Assembly (NCBI GenBank): GCA_023410295.1
Contig: JAEYPY010000133.1
Coordinates: 1 to 6,092, forward strand
From: Pseudomonadota bacterium
GTDB taxonomy: Bacteria; Pseudomonadota; Alphaproteobacteria; Caulobacterales; Aquidulcibacteraceae
Length of the DNA stretch: 6,092 nt
Direction: 5' to 3'
Both the position numbers and the translations under genes were made by a program. The notes under the pieces are model-generated. The model saw only the letters and a program-made list of their open reading frames with translations, was not told the origin of the DNA and did not search any database. This document shows, one piece after another, positions 1 to 6,083 of this stretch. Position 1 is the first letter of the stretch, and each line of letters starts with the position of its first letter.

Positions 1-395
1 GAGACAAGCCGCTTCACCAGCGGCGACAAGCGCTGTTCCCGCGAAGCGTCCGAGGACCGCCGGCTTCCAGCCGGCGCTTCGCGTGCAGCGGCGTGAGTGT
101 TTGTAGGCAAAGCATGGCCGGCGGGGAGCCGGCGGTCCGATGGAGCGGTAGTGGCGCCCAGCGCTAACTTCCCCAACAACGCCCCCGGCGCCGCTTCATC
201 GCCCTCGTTCAACGCAATCGCCATCAGCACGCCATCCGCCGGCGCCGGCACCTCCACCGCGACCTTGTCGGTTTCCAGCTCCACGATCGGCTCATCGCGC
301 ATCACCGCGTCGCCGACCTTCTTGAGCCACGCGCGCACGACCGACTTTGTGCCTTCCTGCTCAACAGGCACGATGATGTCCGCAGTCTCTGCCAT
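1..395 (-). CDS. Dihydrolipoamide acyltransferase (E2) of a 2-oxo acid dehydrogenase complex, N-terminal part
   Basis: E2 forms the core of the complex: its lipoyl arm takes the acyl group from E1 and transfers it to CoA in the cytoplasm. Only the first 131 residues are in the window; the gene runs off the left edge. Residues 4-80 are a biotinyl/lipoyl domain with the lipoylation motif ELETDKVAVEV, lipoyl lysine K44. A linker of about 40 residues follows, and RLSPLVKRLV at the edge is the start of the peripheral-subunit (E1/E3) binding domain. The ATG shares its A with the TGA of the upstream E1 gene (TGATG), which indicates one transcript and translational coupling. The linker is partly made of a translated palindromic repeat pair (see 54-138), and the frame stays open through it. 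The fused E1 upstream and the Lrp-type regulator point to a branched-chain 2-oxo acid substrate. Pyruvate or another 2-oxo acid cannot be excluded without the catalytic domain. Confidence 0.93.
   Translation of the reverse strand, partial: MAETADIIVPVEQEGTKSVVRAWLKKVGDAVMRDEPIVELETDKVAVEVPAPADGVLMAIALNEGDEAAPGALLGKLALGATTAPSDRRLPAGHALPTNTHAAAREAPAGSRRSSDASREQRLSPLVKRLV
54..138. repeat. Inverted pair of REP-like palindromes inside the E2 coding sequence
   Basis: Two similar palindromic units face each other. The left unit begins GGACC (54-58), followed by the perfect hairpin GCCGGCT (59-65) - TCC - AGCCGGC (69-75). The right unit is GCCGGC (117-122) - five bases - GCCGGC (128-133), ending GGTCC (134-138). 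The outer 11 bases, GGACCGCCGGC at 54-64 and GCCGGCGGTCC at 128-138, are exact reverse complements. This is the layout of a REP doublet (REPIN/BIME). The hexamer GTCCGA occurs at 48-53 and again at 135-140, 87 bases (29 codons) apart, so the presumed insertion keeps the E2 frame. A further inverted repeat, CGCGAAGCG (40-48) and CGCTTCGCG (75-83), brackets the left unit. Assignment to a dispersed REP family is an inference from structure; no second copy exists in the window. Confidence 0.6.
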
Positions 396-2473
396 CAGAA
401 ACGCACCAGCTCTTGCAGCTTCGCGGTGATACGCGCGACCGATGGCAGCGCCCATTCCATCAGCTCAGGATGATGCGGCGAGGGGATATCCGGCATCGTC
501 ATCCGCGCCACTGGCGCATCAAGATCGAGAAACGTCTGATCCGCGACCACCGCGGCGATCTCCGCGCCGAAGCCGCCAGTGCCGATATCTTCGTGCACGA
601 TGAAGCAACGGTGCGTGCGCTTGACGCTTTCCAGAACGGCCGCCGAATCCCACGGCGCCAGAGTACGCAGATCGATGATGTCGGCGCTGACGCCGCTCTT
701 ATCCGCCGCCGCCTCGCAGCGCTCCACCATCGCGCCCCATGTCACGACTGTGATGTCGTGTCCCTCGCGCACGCGCTTGGCGACGCCAAACGGGAGCGCG
801 AAATCGTCGCCCGGATAAGGCCGCCGCGCGCTAGCGGCATCCAGCATGTTGCGATGCTCCAGGAACATCACCGGATCGTTGCCGCGCAGCGCCGTGCGCA
901 AGAGGCCAACTGCATCTTCCGCGTTGGACGGGCAAGCCACGCGCCATCCAGGCGAATGCACGAACTGCACTTCGTTGGTCTGCGAGTGCCAAGGATCGCC
1001 GCACTTGAAGAAACCGACCGGCATCCGCACCACCATCGGCGCGGCAAACCGGTTCGCCGTGCGCCAGCGCATCGTGCCGCAATCGTTGATCTGCTCCGTC
1101 GCCGGGTCGGCGTACTTGCGGAACTGAATTTCCGGCGCCGGCATCAGCCCCGCGATCGCCATGCCGACAGCGCGGCCGATAATGCCTTCCTCCGAAAGCG
1201 AAGTGTCGAACACACGCGCTTCGCCGTACTTTTCCTGCAAGCCGAGCGTCACGCCATGGACGCCGCCCTTCGGGCCGACGTCCTCGCCAAACACGACCAC
1301 GCGCGGATTGACCGCCAATTCGTGATCCAGCGTCCGACGGATCGCCGTGATCATATTGATGCGCGCGCCCTCGGGTCTGGGCGCATCGCTAACGCACGGC
1401 GGCGCATAGCCCGTATTCCAAAGTCCGCCTTCTTCTTGCAGCTCGCCGTCTTCGCTGAACACGAAGCGCGTTACTTGCGAGGCCTCGCTCACCGGGCGCT
1501 GATCCGCAATCTGCACCGCGCGCCGCACGCGCTCCTCAGCCGCCGCTTCCAGTGCGTCCCAATCCTTCTCGGTCATCAGCGAAGGCACGACATGCGCCTT
1601 CAGCTTCGGCAGCGGGTCGCGCGCCCATTCGGCATCCATCACATCTTTCGACTTATAAGCCTGCGTGTCCTGAAACGAGTGCCCCTGCAGCCGCGGCACG
1701 GTGAGGTGCAAGAGGGCAGGGCCGCCGCCGTGGCGCACATGCGCCACCGCATTCGCAATCAGCTCGGACGCTTCAACCGGATCAGTACCATTGCCATCCA
1801 GCACCTTGAGCCCATTGAAGCTCGCGAGGTTCTCGGCAATGTTGCAGCCGGGCGTCTGCAGCCAGCCTGGCGTCGAGATGCCGTAGCCGTTGTCCTCGAT
1901 GTAGAACAGCATCGGCAGCTTGAGAGTCGTCGCCATCGTAAGCGCCGACCAGAAACCATTGGTCGCCACCGAAGCATCGCCGCCAAGCACGACACCAATC
2001 GCGCCATCGTATGCGCGATCACCTAGTACGCTCTTGTGATACTCGATTGCCTGCGCGTAGCCGGCCGTTGGCGTGTATTGCGCGCCGACGCCGCCGCACA
2101 TCGGCAGCGCGGAGGCGCCATGCGCGTTCGGATAATTGAACACAACGCCGATATCGCGCCCGTCGCTATAGCCGCCCGCGCGCCCCATCGCCGAGCCGAG
2201 CGCGTCTTCGAGCGCCACGCCGAGCGACAACAGGATTGGCCTCGAGCGGTAATAGCCGCACATCGCATCCTTCGGATGCGTCAGATGCAGGCCCAGCAGC
2301 ACCTGCGCCATGTCGTGGCCGCGCGCGCTGAACTGATAGAAAATCTTCTTGCCCGGGACGAGTTCACGCTCCTCGATCGCGTCCATGGCGCGAGAGCACA
2401 GGACGGTCTCGACGACGCGCTTCCAGTCGGTCTGCGGCAGGGTTTTGGGGGCAGGTTTGGGCTTGGCGCTCAT
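395..2473 (-). CDS. 2-oxo acid (probably branched-chain) dehydrogenase E1, fused alpha and beta subunits
   Basis: This thiamine-diphosphate enzyme decarboxylates a 2-oxo acid and reductively acylates the lipoyl group of E2. Counting from the ATG at 2473 (692 aa), residues 15-330 are the E1-alpha half and about 370-690 the E1-beta half, normally two separate proteins. The alpha half has the TPP/Mg motif as GGDAS (164-168) and DNGY (194-197). D166, N195 and Y197 fall at the spacing of the Mg ligands in BCKDH E1-alpha. RLQGHS (261-266) matches the phosphorylation-loop histidine region. The beta half has GEDVG (396-400), SEEGIIG (427-433), EIQF (448-451), WHSQ (495-498) and DLRTLAPWD (601-609). 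The frame is open back to a TTG at 2503, and an ATG lies at 2485. I prefer the ATG at 2473, because residues before it look unconserved, but no candidate has a good Shine-Dalgarno. The gene overlaps E2 by one base and is divergent from the lrp-type gene. Branched-chain specificity is inferred from context. Confidence 0.93.
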   Translation of the reverse strand: MSAKPKPAPKTLPQTDWKRVVETVLCSRAMDAIEERELVPGKKIFYQFSARGHDMAQVLLGLHLTHPKDAMCGYYRSRPILLSLGVALEDALGSAMGRAGGYSDGRDIGVVFNYPNAHGASALPMCGGVGAQYTPTAGYAQAIEYHKSVLGDRAYDGAIGVVLGGDASVATNGFWSALTMATTLKLPMLFYIEDNGYGISTPGWLQTPGCNIAENLASFNGLKVLDGNGTDPVEASELIANAVAHVRHGGGPALLHLTVPRLQGHSFQDTQAYKSKDVMDAEWARDPLPKLKAHVVPSLMTEKDWDALEAAAEERVRRAVQIADQRPVSEASQVTRFVFSEDGELQEEGGLWNTGYAPPCVSDAPRPEGARINMITAIRRTLDHELAVNPRVVVFGEDVGPKGGVHGVTLGLQEKYGEARVFDTSLSEEGIIGRAVGMAIAGLMPAPEIQFRKYADPATEQINDCGTMRWRTANRFAAPMVVRMPVGFFKCGDPWHSQTNEVQFVHSPGWRVACPSNAEDAVGLLRTALRGNDPVMFLEHRNMLDAASARRPYPGDDFALPFGVAKRVREGHDITVVTWGAMVERCEAAADKSGVSADIIDLRTLAPWDSAAVLESVKRTHRCFIVHEDIGTGGFGAEIAAVVADQTFLDLDAPVARMTMPDIPSPHHPELMEWALPSVARITAKLQELVRF

Positions 2474-2573
2474 TCCGTGATGCATACGCGCATTCGACGG
2501 CAATTTCCGTTACATTGCTGGCGTTATATGCTCTCATAGTGCATGAAGAATGCGAATACAGGCCAACTGACGC
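2474..2573. promoter_or_regulatory. Divergent intergenic region between E1 and the Lrp-type regulator
   Basis: This is the only space for the promoters of both the dehydrogenase operon and the regulator, and it is AT-richer than its surroundings. On the minus strand TATAAC (rc of 2522-2527) could be a -10 box, with TTCTTC 16 bases upstream as a poor -35; no convincing plus-strand promoter was found. Possible operator elements are an imperfect direct repeat, CGTTACATTGCT (2508-2519) and CGTTATATGCTC (2522-2533), and repeated GCAT/ATGC half-sites. These include the inverted pairs ATGC 2480-2483 with GCAT 2490-2493, ATGC 2528-2531 with GCAT 2541-2544, and GCAT 2541-2544 with ATGC 2550-2553. Lrp-family regulators commonly bind several spaced sites in such a region, but which bases matter here is speculative. 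Confidence 0.45.
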
Positions 2574-3053
2574 ATGAAACGTGAATCGCTCCATCTAGAC
2601 GAAGCCGACCACCGGCTGCTCCGGGCGCTGCAGCGCGACGCCAGCGCCAGCCAGGCCGAGTTGGCGGACGAGGCGGGCGTCTCGCCCAGCCTCGTCTCCC
2701 GGCGCCTCGCGCGGCTCAAGGAAGCGGGCGTCGTCAGCGCCGTGCGCGGCATCATCGATCCAGTCGCCGTCGGACTGACATGCTCGGCGATCATCCGCGT
2801 GCGCCTGCGCGACCACGCCGCCGCCAACGTCAAAGCCTTCCGCGATGTCGTGAAGCGCATGGATGAAGTCACGCTCTGCGTGATGATCACCGGCGAAGCG
2901 GATTATCTCATGCGCATCGTTGCGCGCGACCTGCCGCACTTCCAGGAAATCGTGCAATCGAAACTGCTGCAGTGCCCAGCGATCGCGCACGTCGAAAGCT
3001 CAATCGTGCTCGAGCATTTGAAGGATACGACGGAGCTGCCGCTCGACGTTTAG
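2574..3053 (+). CDS. Lrp/AsnC-family transcriptional regulator, BkdR-like by position
   Basis: A DNA-binding regulator of the leucine-responsive protein family; 159 aa is the usual length. Residues about 8-60 form the winged helix-turn-helix: LDEADHRLLRALQRD, then AELADEAGVSPSLVSRRLARL with the recognition helix around VSPSLVSRRL. Residues about 70-145 form the RAM (Lrp_AsnC ligand-binding) domain, recognisable in the strand VTLCVMITGEADYLMRIVA and the closing region HVESSIVLEHL. RAM domains bind amino acids at the dimer interface and assemble octamers. The ATG at 2574 is chosen because upstream in-frame codons meet a stop at 2568-2570; the ribosome site is weak (AGG at 2560-2562). The gene is divergent from the E1-E2 operon, as bkdR is in pseudomonads, so control of that operon by a branched-chain amino acid or its 2-oxo acid is a reasonable inference. 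Activation versus repression cannot be told. Its stop overlaps the convergent EAL gene. Confidence 0.92.
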   Translation: MKRESLHLDEADHRLLRALQRDASASQAELADEAGVSPSLVSRRLARLKEAGVVSAVRGIIDPVAVGLTCSAIIRVRLRDHAAANVKAFRDVVKRMDEVTLCVMITGEADYLMRIVARDLPHFQEIVQSKLLQCPAIAHVESSIVLEHLKDTTELPLDV

Positions 3054-5407
3054 ACCGCGCGCGGCTTCAGATCCGGCACCGCCGCGACCGGCGCGCCCAG
3101 CGCCGTCTGCTGATAGTAGCGCATGCGGCGTTCGTCGTTCAGGATGGCGATGAGTTCGTCCACCGAAGCGGGACGCGACACCAGGAATCCCTGCGCCAGA
3201 TCGCAGCGCATCGAGGCCAGCAGCGCGAACGCCGCCGGCGTCTCCACGCCCTCGGCCACCACTTCCATGCCGAGCCCATGCGCGAGATCGACCGTCGAGC
3301 GCACCAGCAGCGCGTCGCGCTGGCTATTGGTCATGTTCTGCACGAACAGCTTGTCGATCTTGAGTTCGTGCGCCGGCAGCTGCTTCAGATAAGCCAGTGA
3401 GGAAAGCCCCGCGCCATAGTCATCGATCGCCACGCGCACGCCATTGCGCGCGAACAGCTCGATATTGGCGAGCGCTACGTCCGGATTGTCGATCACCGCT
3501 GTTTCAGTGATCTCAAAGCCGATCTGTTGCGGCGCCTGCTTGACGATCTCCACCGCGCGCCGGGCAAAATCGACATCGCTCAACAGCCGCGCCGAAATAT
3601 TGACCGACAGCGTCAGCGTATGACCCGCTGCGGCAAGGCGCTTTTGGTCCACAACCGCGCGCTCCAGCGTCCATTCCGTCAGCGCCCGAATGTGCCCTGT
3701 ATCTTCCGCCATCGGCACGAACAGGTCCGGCGGGATGAGGCCCCGCGTCGGATGGCGCCAGCGCACCAGGCATTCGGCGCTATCGATGCGGCCGCTGCGG
3801 AAATTGTACTTGGGCTGATGGACGAGATGGACGTGACCTTCCGCCAGCGCGCGGCGCATCTCGCCCATCAGCGAAAGATTGCGCGCCGGATCGCCGTACG
3901 CCGCTTCGTCGAACACGCCGACCTTCTGCTTGCGTGCCCGGGCCTGATCGAGCGCGACGGTCGCGCGTTCGATCATTTGCGAGGGGGTTTCGCCCCTTCC
4001 GCGCGGCTGGGCGATACCGATGGTGACGTTCACATCGACAATCTGGCCCTCCAGCGAAAGGGACTCCTCCAGGTTCGCGACCAGCGTATCCGCTCGCTTG
4101 CGGGCATCGGCTTCATTGTCGGCGAGGAAGGCGATGCCGAGTACGTCGCTCGAAAGCCGCGCCATCGGCGCATTCGGCACCAACCGCGCCAGCCGCGAGC
4201 CTAGCGTGCGCACCAGCATGCCCGCCAAGCCATAGCCAATTGCCCCGCGTACATGCGCGAAACGGTCAACCCCGATCGCGGCGAGGTAAACCCGTTCCGC
4301 ATTCGGCGCGCCGGCAAGTCGCCGCTCAAGCGCCAGACGGTTCGGCAATCGCGTTTCCGCGTCCTGATAGGCAAGTTGCGTGATTTTGCGCTCGCGCTCA
4401 CGGATCGCGCCGGTCATCGAGTTGAAGCTTTCCGCCAGCCGCGAAAGCTCGTCGCGCGTGCGCACCACCACGGTGTCGTAGACGCCCTCTGTCAGGTGCT
4501 TTGCAGCTCGCTCCAGCGTCGAGAGCGGCTGCGTGATTCCGCGCGCCAAGAACCAGGTGCCGGCGATCAGGCCCATGAGCCCGACAACGCCGATCGCCAA
4601 CAGTGTGCCGAATAGCGTGCGATACGAAGAAAGCGCGGTCGACAGCGGATAGCGCAGCATCAGCACCGCGCGCGTCCCATCGAGCGCCGGCAGTGGCCGC
4701 ACCAGCGCAATCGCATCGCCGCTCAGCGCATCGAGCCGCCCCGCCTTATTCGCCTCTCCGCCGAGCGCCGCATCGATAAAGGCGTTGACGGCCGCCGCGT
4801 CCGCCGTATCGCCGCCCCAGCCCGCGTCGCCGCGCGTACGGGTCTCCGCGATCATTGGCAGCGGCGAGAGCGCCGTCAGCGTGTCGAGTTCGACCTCATC
4901 CAGCCGCTTGCCGACGATCAGCCAGTCCTGGCTTTGCGGCATCGGCGCGATGGCGGCCTGATAGAGTTGCCCGCCCGAACGCAGCACGCCGCGCGTCGGC
5001 ATCTGCGTGCTCGAAAGCGCGGCCTGGAGGCCAACCGGCACGCTGATGTCCTCGCTGCCGTCATCGCCGACGATGCGCCCCTCGCGCGTGACGACAAAGG
5101 CGATGTCGAGCCCGGAGCGCATCTGAAGATCGCGCAGCTGTGTGGCGAGCGCGGGGAGGTCGTCGGCAACCGCCGCGGCGCGAAAGCCCGGCTCGTCCAC
5201 GGTGCGTAGCGCGCTGTCTCGCATATGCTCAAAGCGCGCGCCCCAAAGCTGGTCGAACATCGCTCCTGTCGCAGCGAGCTGTTCGCGCGCGACCCGGTGC
5301 GTGTTGTCGGCCAGAACGATATATGCCGTCGCGCCAATGAAGATCAGCGCGGCGCAAAACAGCCCCGCGTAAAGCACGGTCAGCTTCAGGCGCAGATGGC
5401 GAAACAT
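3050..5407 (-). CDS. Membrane-anchored HAMP - degenerate GGDEF - EAL protein, predicted c-di-GMP phosphodiesterase
   Basis: Predicted to hydrolyse c-di-GMP to pGpG at the inner membrane in response to an outside signal. Numbers count from the ATG at 5455 (801 aa). A membrane segment spans about 25-49, an extracytoplasmic region 50-280 and a second membrane segment 282-304. That region may be Cache-like (IAFVVTREGRIVGDD at 118-132), a weak assignment. HAMP follows at 303-355, a GGDEF-type domain at 362-517 and an EAL domain at 535-775. The GGDEF signature is SSDVL (435-439), so cyclase activity is unlikely. The EAL domain has the usual catalytic and metal-binding set: Q547, E561 (ECL in place of EAL), R565, N619, E648, D678-D679 (DDYG), K702, E735 and Q755. 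I favour the second ATG (5407, 785 aa), which begins MFRHLRLKLTVLYAG with AAGG just upstream; the extension to 5455 is possible. The gene lies downstream of the copper-chaperone gene on the same strand and converges on the lrp-type gene. Confidence 0.93.
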   Translation of the reverse strand: MFRHLRLKLTVLYAGLFCAALIFIGATAYIVLADNTHRVAREQLAATGAMFDQLWGARFEHMRDSALRTVDEPGFRAAAVADDLPALATQLRDLQMRSGLDIAFVVTREGRIVGDDGSEDISVPVGLQAALSSTQMPTRGVLRSGGQLYQAAIAPMPQSQDWLIVGKRLDEVELDTLTALSPLPMIAETRTRGDAGWGGDTADAAAVNAFIDAALGGEANKAGRLDALSGDAIALVRPLPALDGTRAVLMLRYPLSTALSSYRTLFGTLLAIGVVGLMGLIAGTWFLARGITQPLSTLERAAKHLTEGVYDTVVVRTRDELSRLAESFNSMTGAIRERERKITQLAYQDAETRLPNRLALERRLAGAPNAERVYLAAIGVDRFAHVRGAIGYGLAGMLVRTLGSRLARLVPNAPMARLSSDVLGIAFLADNEADARKRADTLVANLEESLSLEGQIVDVNVTIGIAQPRGRGETPSQMIERATVALDQARARKQKVGVFDEAAYGDPARNLSLMGEMRRALAEGHVHLVHQPKYNFRSGRIDSAECLVRWRHPTRGLIPPDLFVPMAEDTGHIRALTEWTLERAVVDQKRLAAAGHTLTLSVNISARLLSDVDFARRAVEIVKQAPQQIGFEITETAVIDNPDVALANIELFARNGVRVAIDDYGAGLSSLAYLKQLPAHELKIDKLFVQNMTNSQRDALLVRSTVDLAHGLGMEVVAEGVETPAAFALLASMRCDLAQGFLVSRPASVDELIAILNDERRMRYYQQTALGAPVAAVPDLKPRAV

Positions 5408-5473
5408 CACCTTAACCGCGCGTTCTGAAAGGATGGGACTGCCGACGCATGCCATCGGGCTTAGCCTGCGTCG

Positions 5474-5508
5474 CCTAAATCGCCGTTAAATATACTGCAG
5501 CTCGCAGT
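5474..5508 (-). promoter_or_regulatory. Short AT-rich spacer with small hairpin between copper chaperone and EAL gene
   Basis: The spacer between the chaperone stop (5509) and the EAL start region contains, directly after the stop codon, ACTGC (5494-5498) and GCAGT (5504-5508), a 5-bp inverted repeat with a 5-base loop. On the minus strand it is followed by ATATTTAA. This could be a weak terminator for the chaperone gene. The same AT island (TATATT) could instead be the -10 box of a promoter for the EAL gene, though no -35 is visible. The stem is too short to decide. Confidence 0.25.
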
Positions 5509-6000
5509 CTAGTGACTGTTGTGTTCGCCGCCGTCGTGGCCTCCGCGCCGCACCGCCAGCGAAACGTTAATCACTGCACCGCTCTGGAATCGCAGTTCGA
5601 CCGGAATTTCTTCGCCTTCAGCGAACGGCTGCGTCACGCCGAAAAACATCAAATGATGTCCGCCCGGCGCTAGATGCGCTTCGCCGCCCGGGAGAATTGT
5701 CACCGACGGTACCTGGCGCATGCGCATCACGCCGTTGTCGTCGCTCATCTCGTGGATTTCGACGCGCGCGGCGCGCGGGCTCGATGCGGCCACAAGCTGG
5801 TCTTCGACTTGGCCCACATTGGCGATGGTCAGATAGCCCGCCGAGACATCCACGCCTCCCGGCGTCGGCGCTGCCCAAGCGTCGCTCACGTTCAGCGAGG
5901 ATTCCGCGACCGGCGCAGCCGTTTCGGACGGCGCCTCCTGCGCCACTTGTCCGCACCCAGCGGCGAGCGCCGCGCTCATGGCAAAAAGAAAGGCTCTCAT
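5509..6000 (-). CDS. PCu(A)C-family periplasmic copper chaperone, predicted lipoprotein
   Basis: Proteins of this family (DUF461) bind Cu(I) in the periplasm and deliver it to the CuA site of cytochrome c oxidase, often together with Sco/SenC. The 163-aa product has the full family motif H-X10-M-X21-H-X-M: H83, M94, H116 and M118. The N-terminus MRAFLFAMSAALAAGC is a short signal peptide ending in the lipobox LAAG-C, with lipidated Cys16. Gly at +2 does not suggest inner-membrane retention, so outer-membrane placement is possible. Residues 20-36 are an Ala/Glu/Pro linker and the cupredoxin-like fold starts near 37. The tail (HDGGEHNSH, 155-163) adds three histidines that could bind extra copper. 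The start at 6000 is preferred over the internal ATG at 5979, because the shorter form would lack the basic residue and most of the signal peptide. No oxidase or sco gene is in the window. The start codon sits in a hairpin (5990-6013). Confidence 0.93.
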   Translation of the reverse strand: MRAFLFAMSAALAAGCGQVAQEAPSETAAPVAESSLNVSDAWAAPTPGGVDVSAGYLTIANVGQVEDQLVAASSPRAARVEIHEMSDDNGVMRMRQVPSVTILPGGEAHLAPGGHHLMFFGVTQPFAEGEEIPVELRFQSGAVINVSLAVRRGGHDGGEHNSH

Positions 6001-6013
6001 ACGCGAGAGCCTT
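5990..6013 (-). promoter_or_regulatory. Terminator-shaped hairpin enclosing the Shine-Dalgarno and start codon of the copper chaperone gene
   Basis: On the minus strand AAGGCTCTC (6013-6005) pairs perfectly with GAGAGCCTT (5998-5990) around a 6-base loop, GCGTAT. The 3' arm runs into TTCTTTTTG, with the T tract at 5990-5983. Nine base pairs plus a T-rich run is the shape of an intrinsic terminator. The ATG at 6000-5998 begins in the loop, and the only Shine-Dalgarno candidate, AAGG (6013-6010), is in the 5' arm. It may terminate an upstream minus-strand transcript, act as an attenuator or translation switch for the chaperone, or do both. The structure is seen in the sequence; its role is inferred. 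Confidence 0.5.
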
Positions 6014-6017
6014 GGCC

Positions 6018-6041
6018 GACGCCGTGACGGGAGTCAGCGTC
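6018..6041. repeat. Inverted repeat in the region upstream of the copper chaperone gene
   Basis: GACGC (6018-6022) pairs with GCGTC (6037-6041), and inside it TGAC (6025-6028) pairs with GTCA (6033-6036) around GGGA, with a two-base bulge (CG) on one side. It could fold in the leader RNA of the chaperone gene, or TGAC-N4-GTCA could be a protein-binding dyad. Function is unknown. Confidence 0.35.
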
Positions 6042-6062
6042 GCCGGATGCCGCACCTCGCCG

Positions 6063-6083
6063 GCCCCGCGCGAGGCGCGGGGC
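6063..6083. repeat. Strong GC-only inverted repeat near the right edge
   Basis: GCCCCGCG (6063-6070) and CGCGGGGC (6076-6083) are perfect reverse complements around the 5-base loop CGAGG. No T tract follows on either strand, so it is not a standard intrinsic terminator. It may be a Rho-dependent or bidirectional transcription end, a palindromic repeat, or part of a coding region cut by the window edge. The 92 bases from 6001 to the edge contain no gene I can support. Confidence 0.4.

Noticed and set aside
97..429. 110-codon plus-strand frame over the E2 start
   Set aside because: It is antisense to the lipoyl domain, low in complexity and Ser/Ala-rich, with no family resemblance.
413..2026. 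Long open frame of 537 codons on the plus strand, antisense to E1
   Set aside because: Its translation is Arg/His-rich with no recognisable domain, and the opposite strand encodes a clear E1. It is a GC-bias shadow.
2474..2503. N-terminal extension of E1 to a TTG at 2503
   Set aside because: Non-ATG start, no well-spaced Shine-Dalgarno, and the added residues do not resemble E1. It cannot be fully excluded.
2543..2584. 13-codon upstream ORF overlapping the lrp start (ATG at 2543, TGA at 2582-2584)
   Set aside because: No ribosome binding site and no branched-chain codon run that would suggest an attenuator leader. Probably chance.
3527..4204. 225-codon plus-strand frame within the EAL gene
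   Set aside because: Arg-rich shadow of the well-supported minus-strand GGDEF/EAL domains.
5618..6055. 145-codon minus-strand frame overlapping the copper chaperone gene
   Set aside because: It is out of frame with the chaperone, whose signal peptide and H-X10-M-X21-H-X-M motif are unambiguous. The alternate translation is Arg/Gly-rich with no motif.
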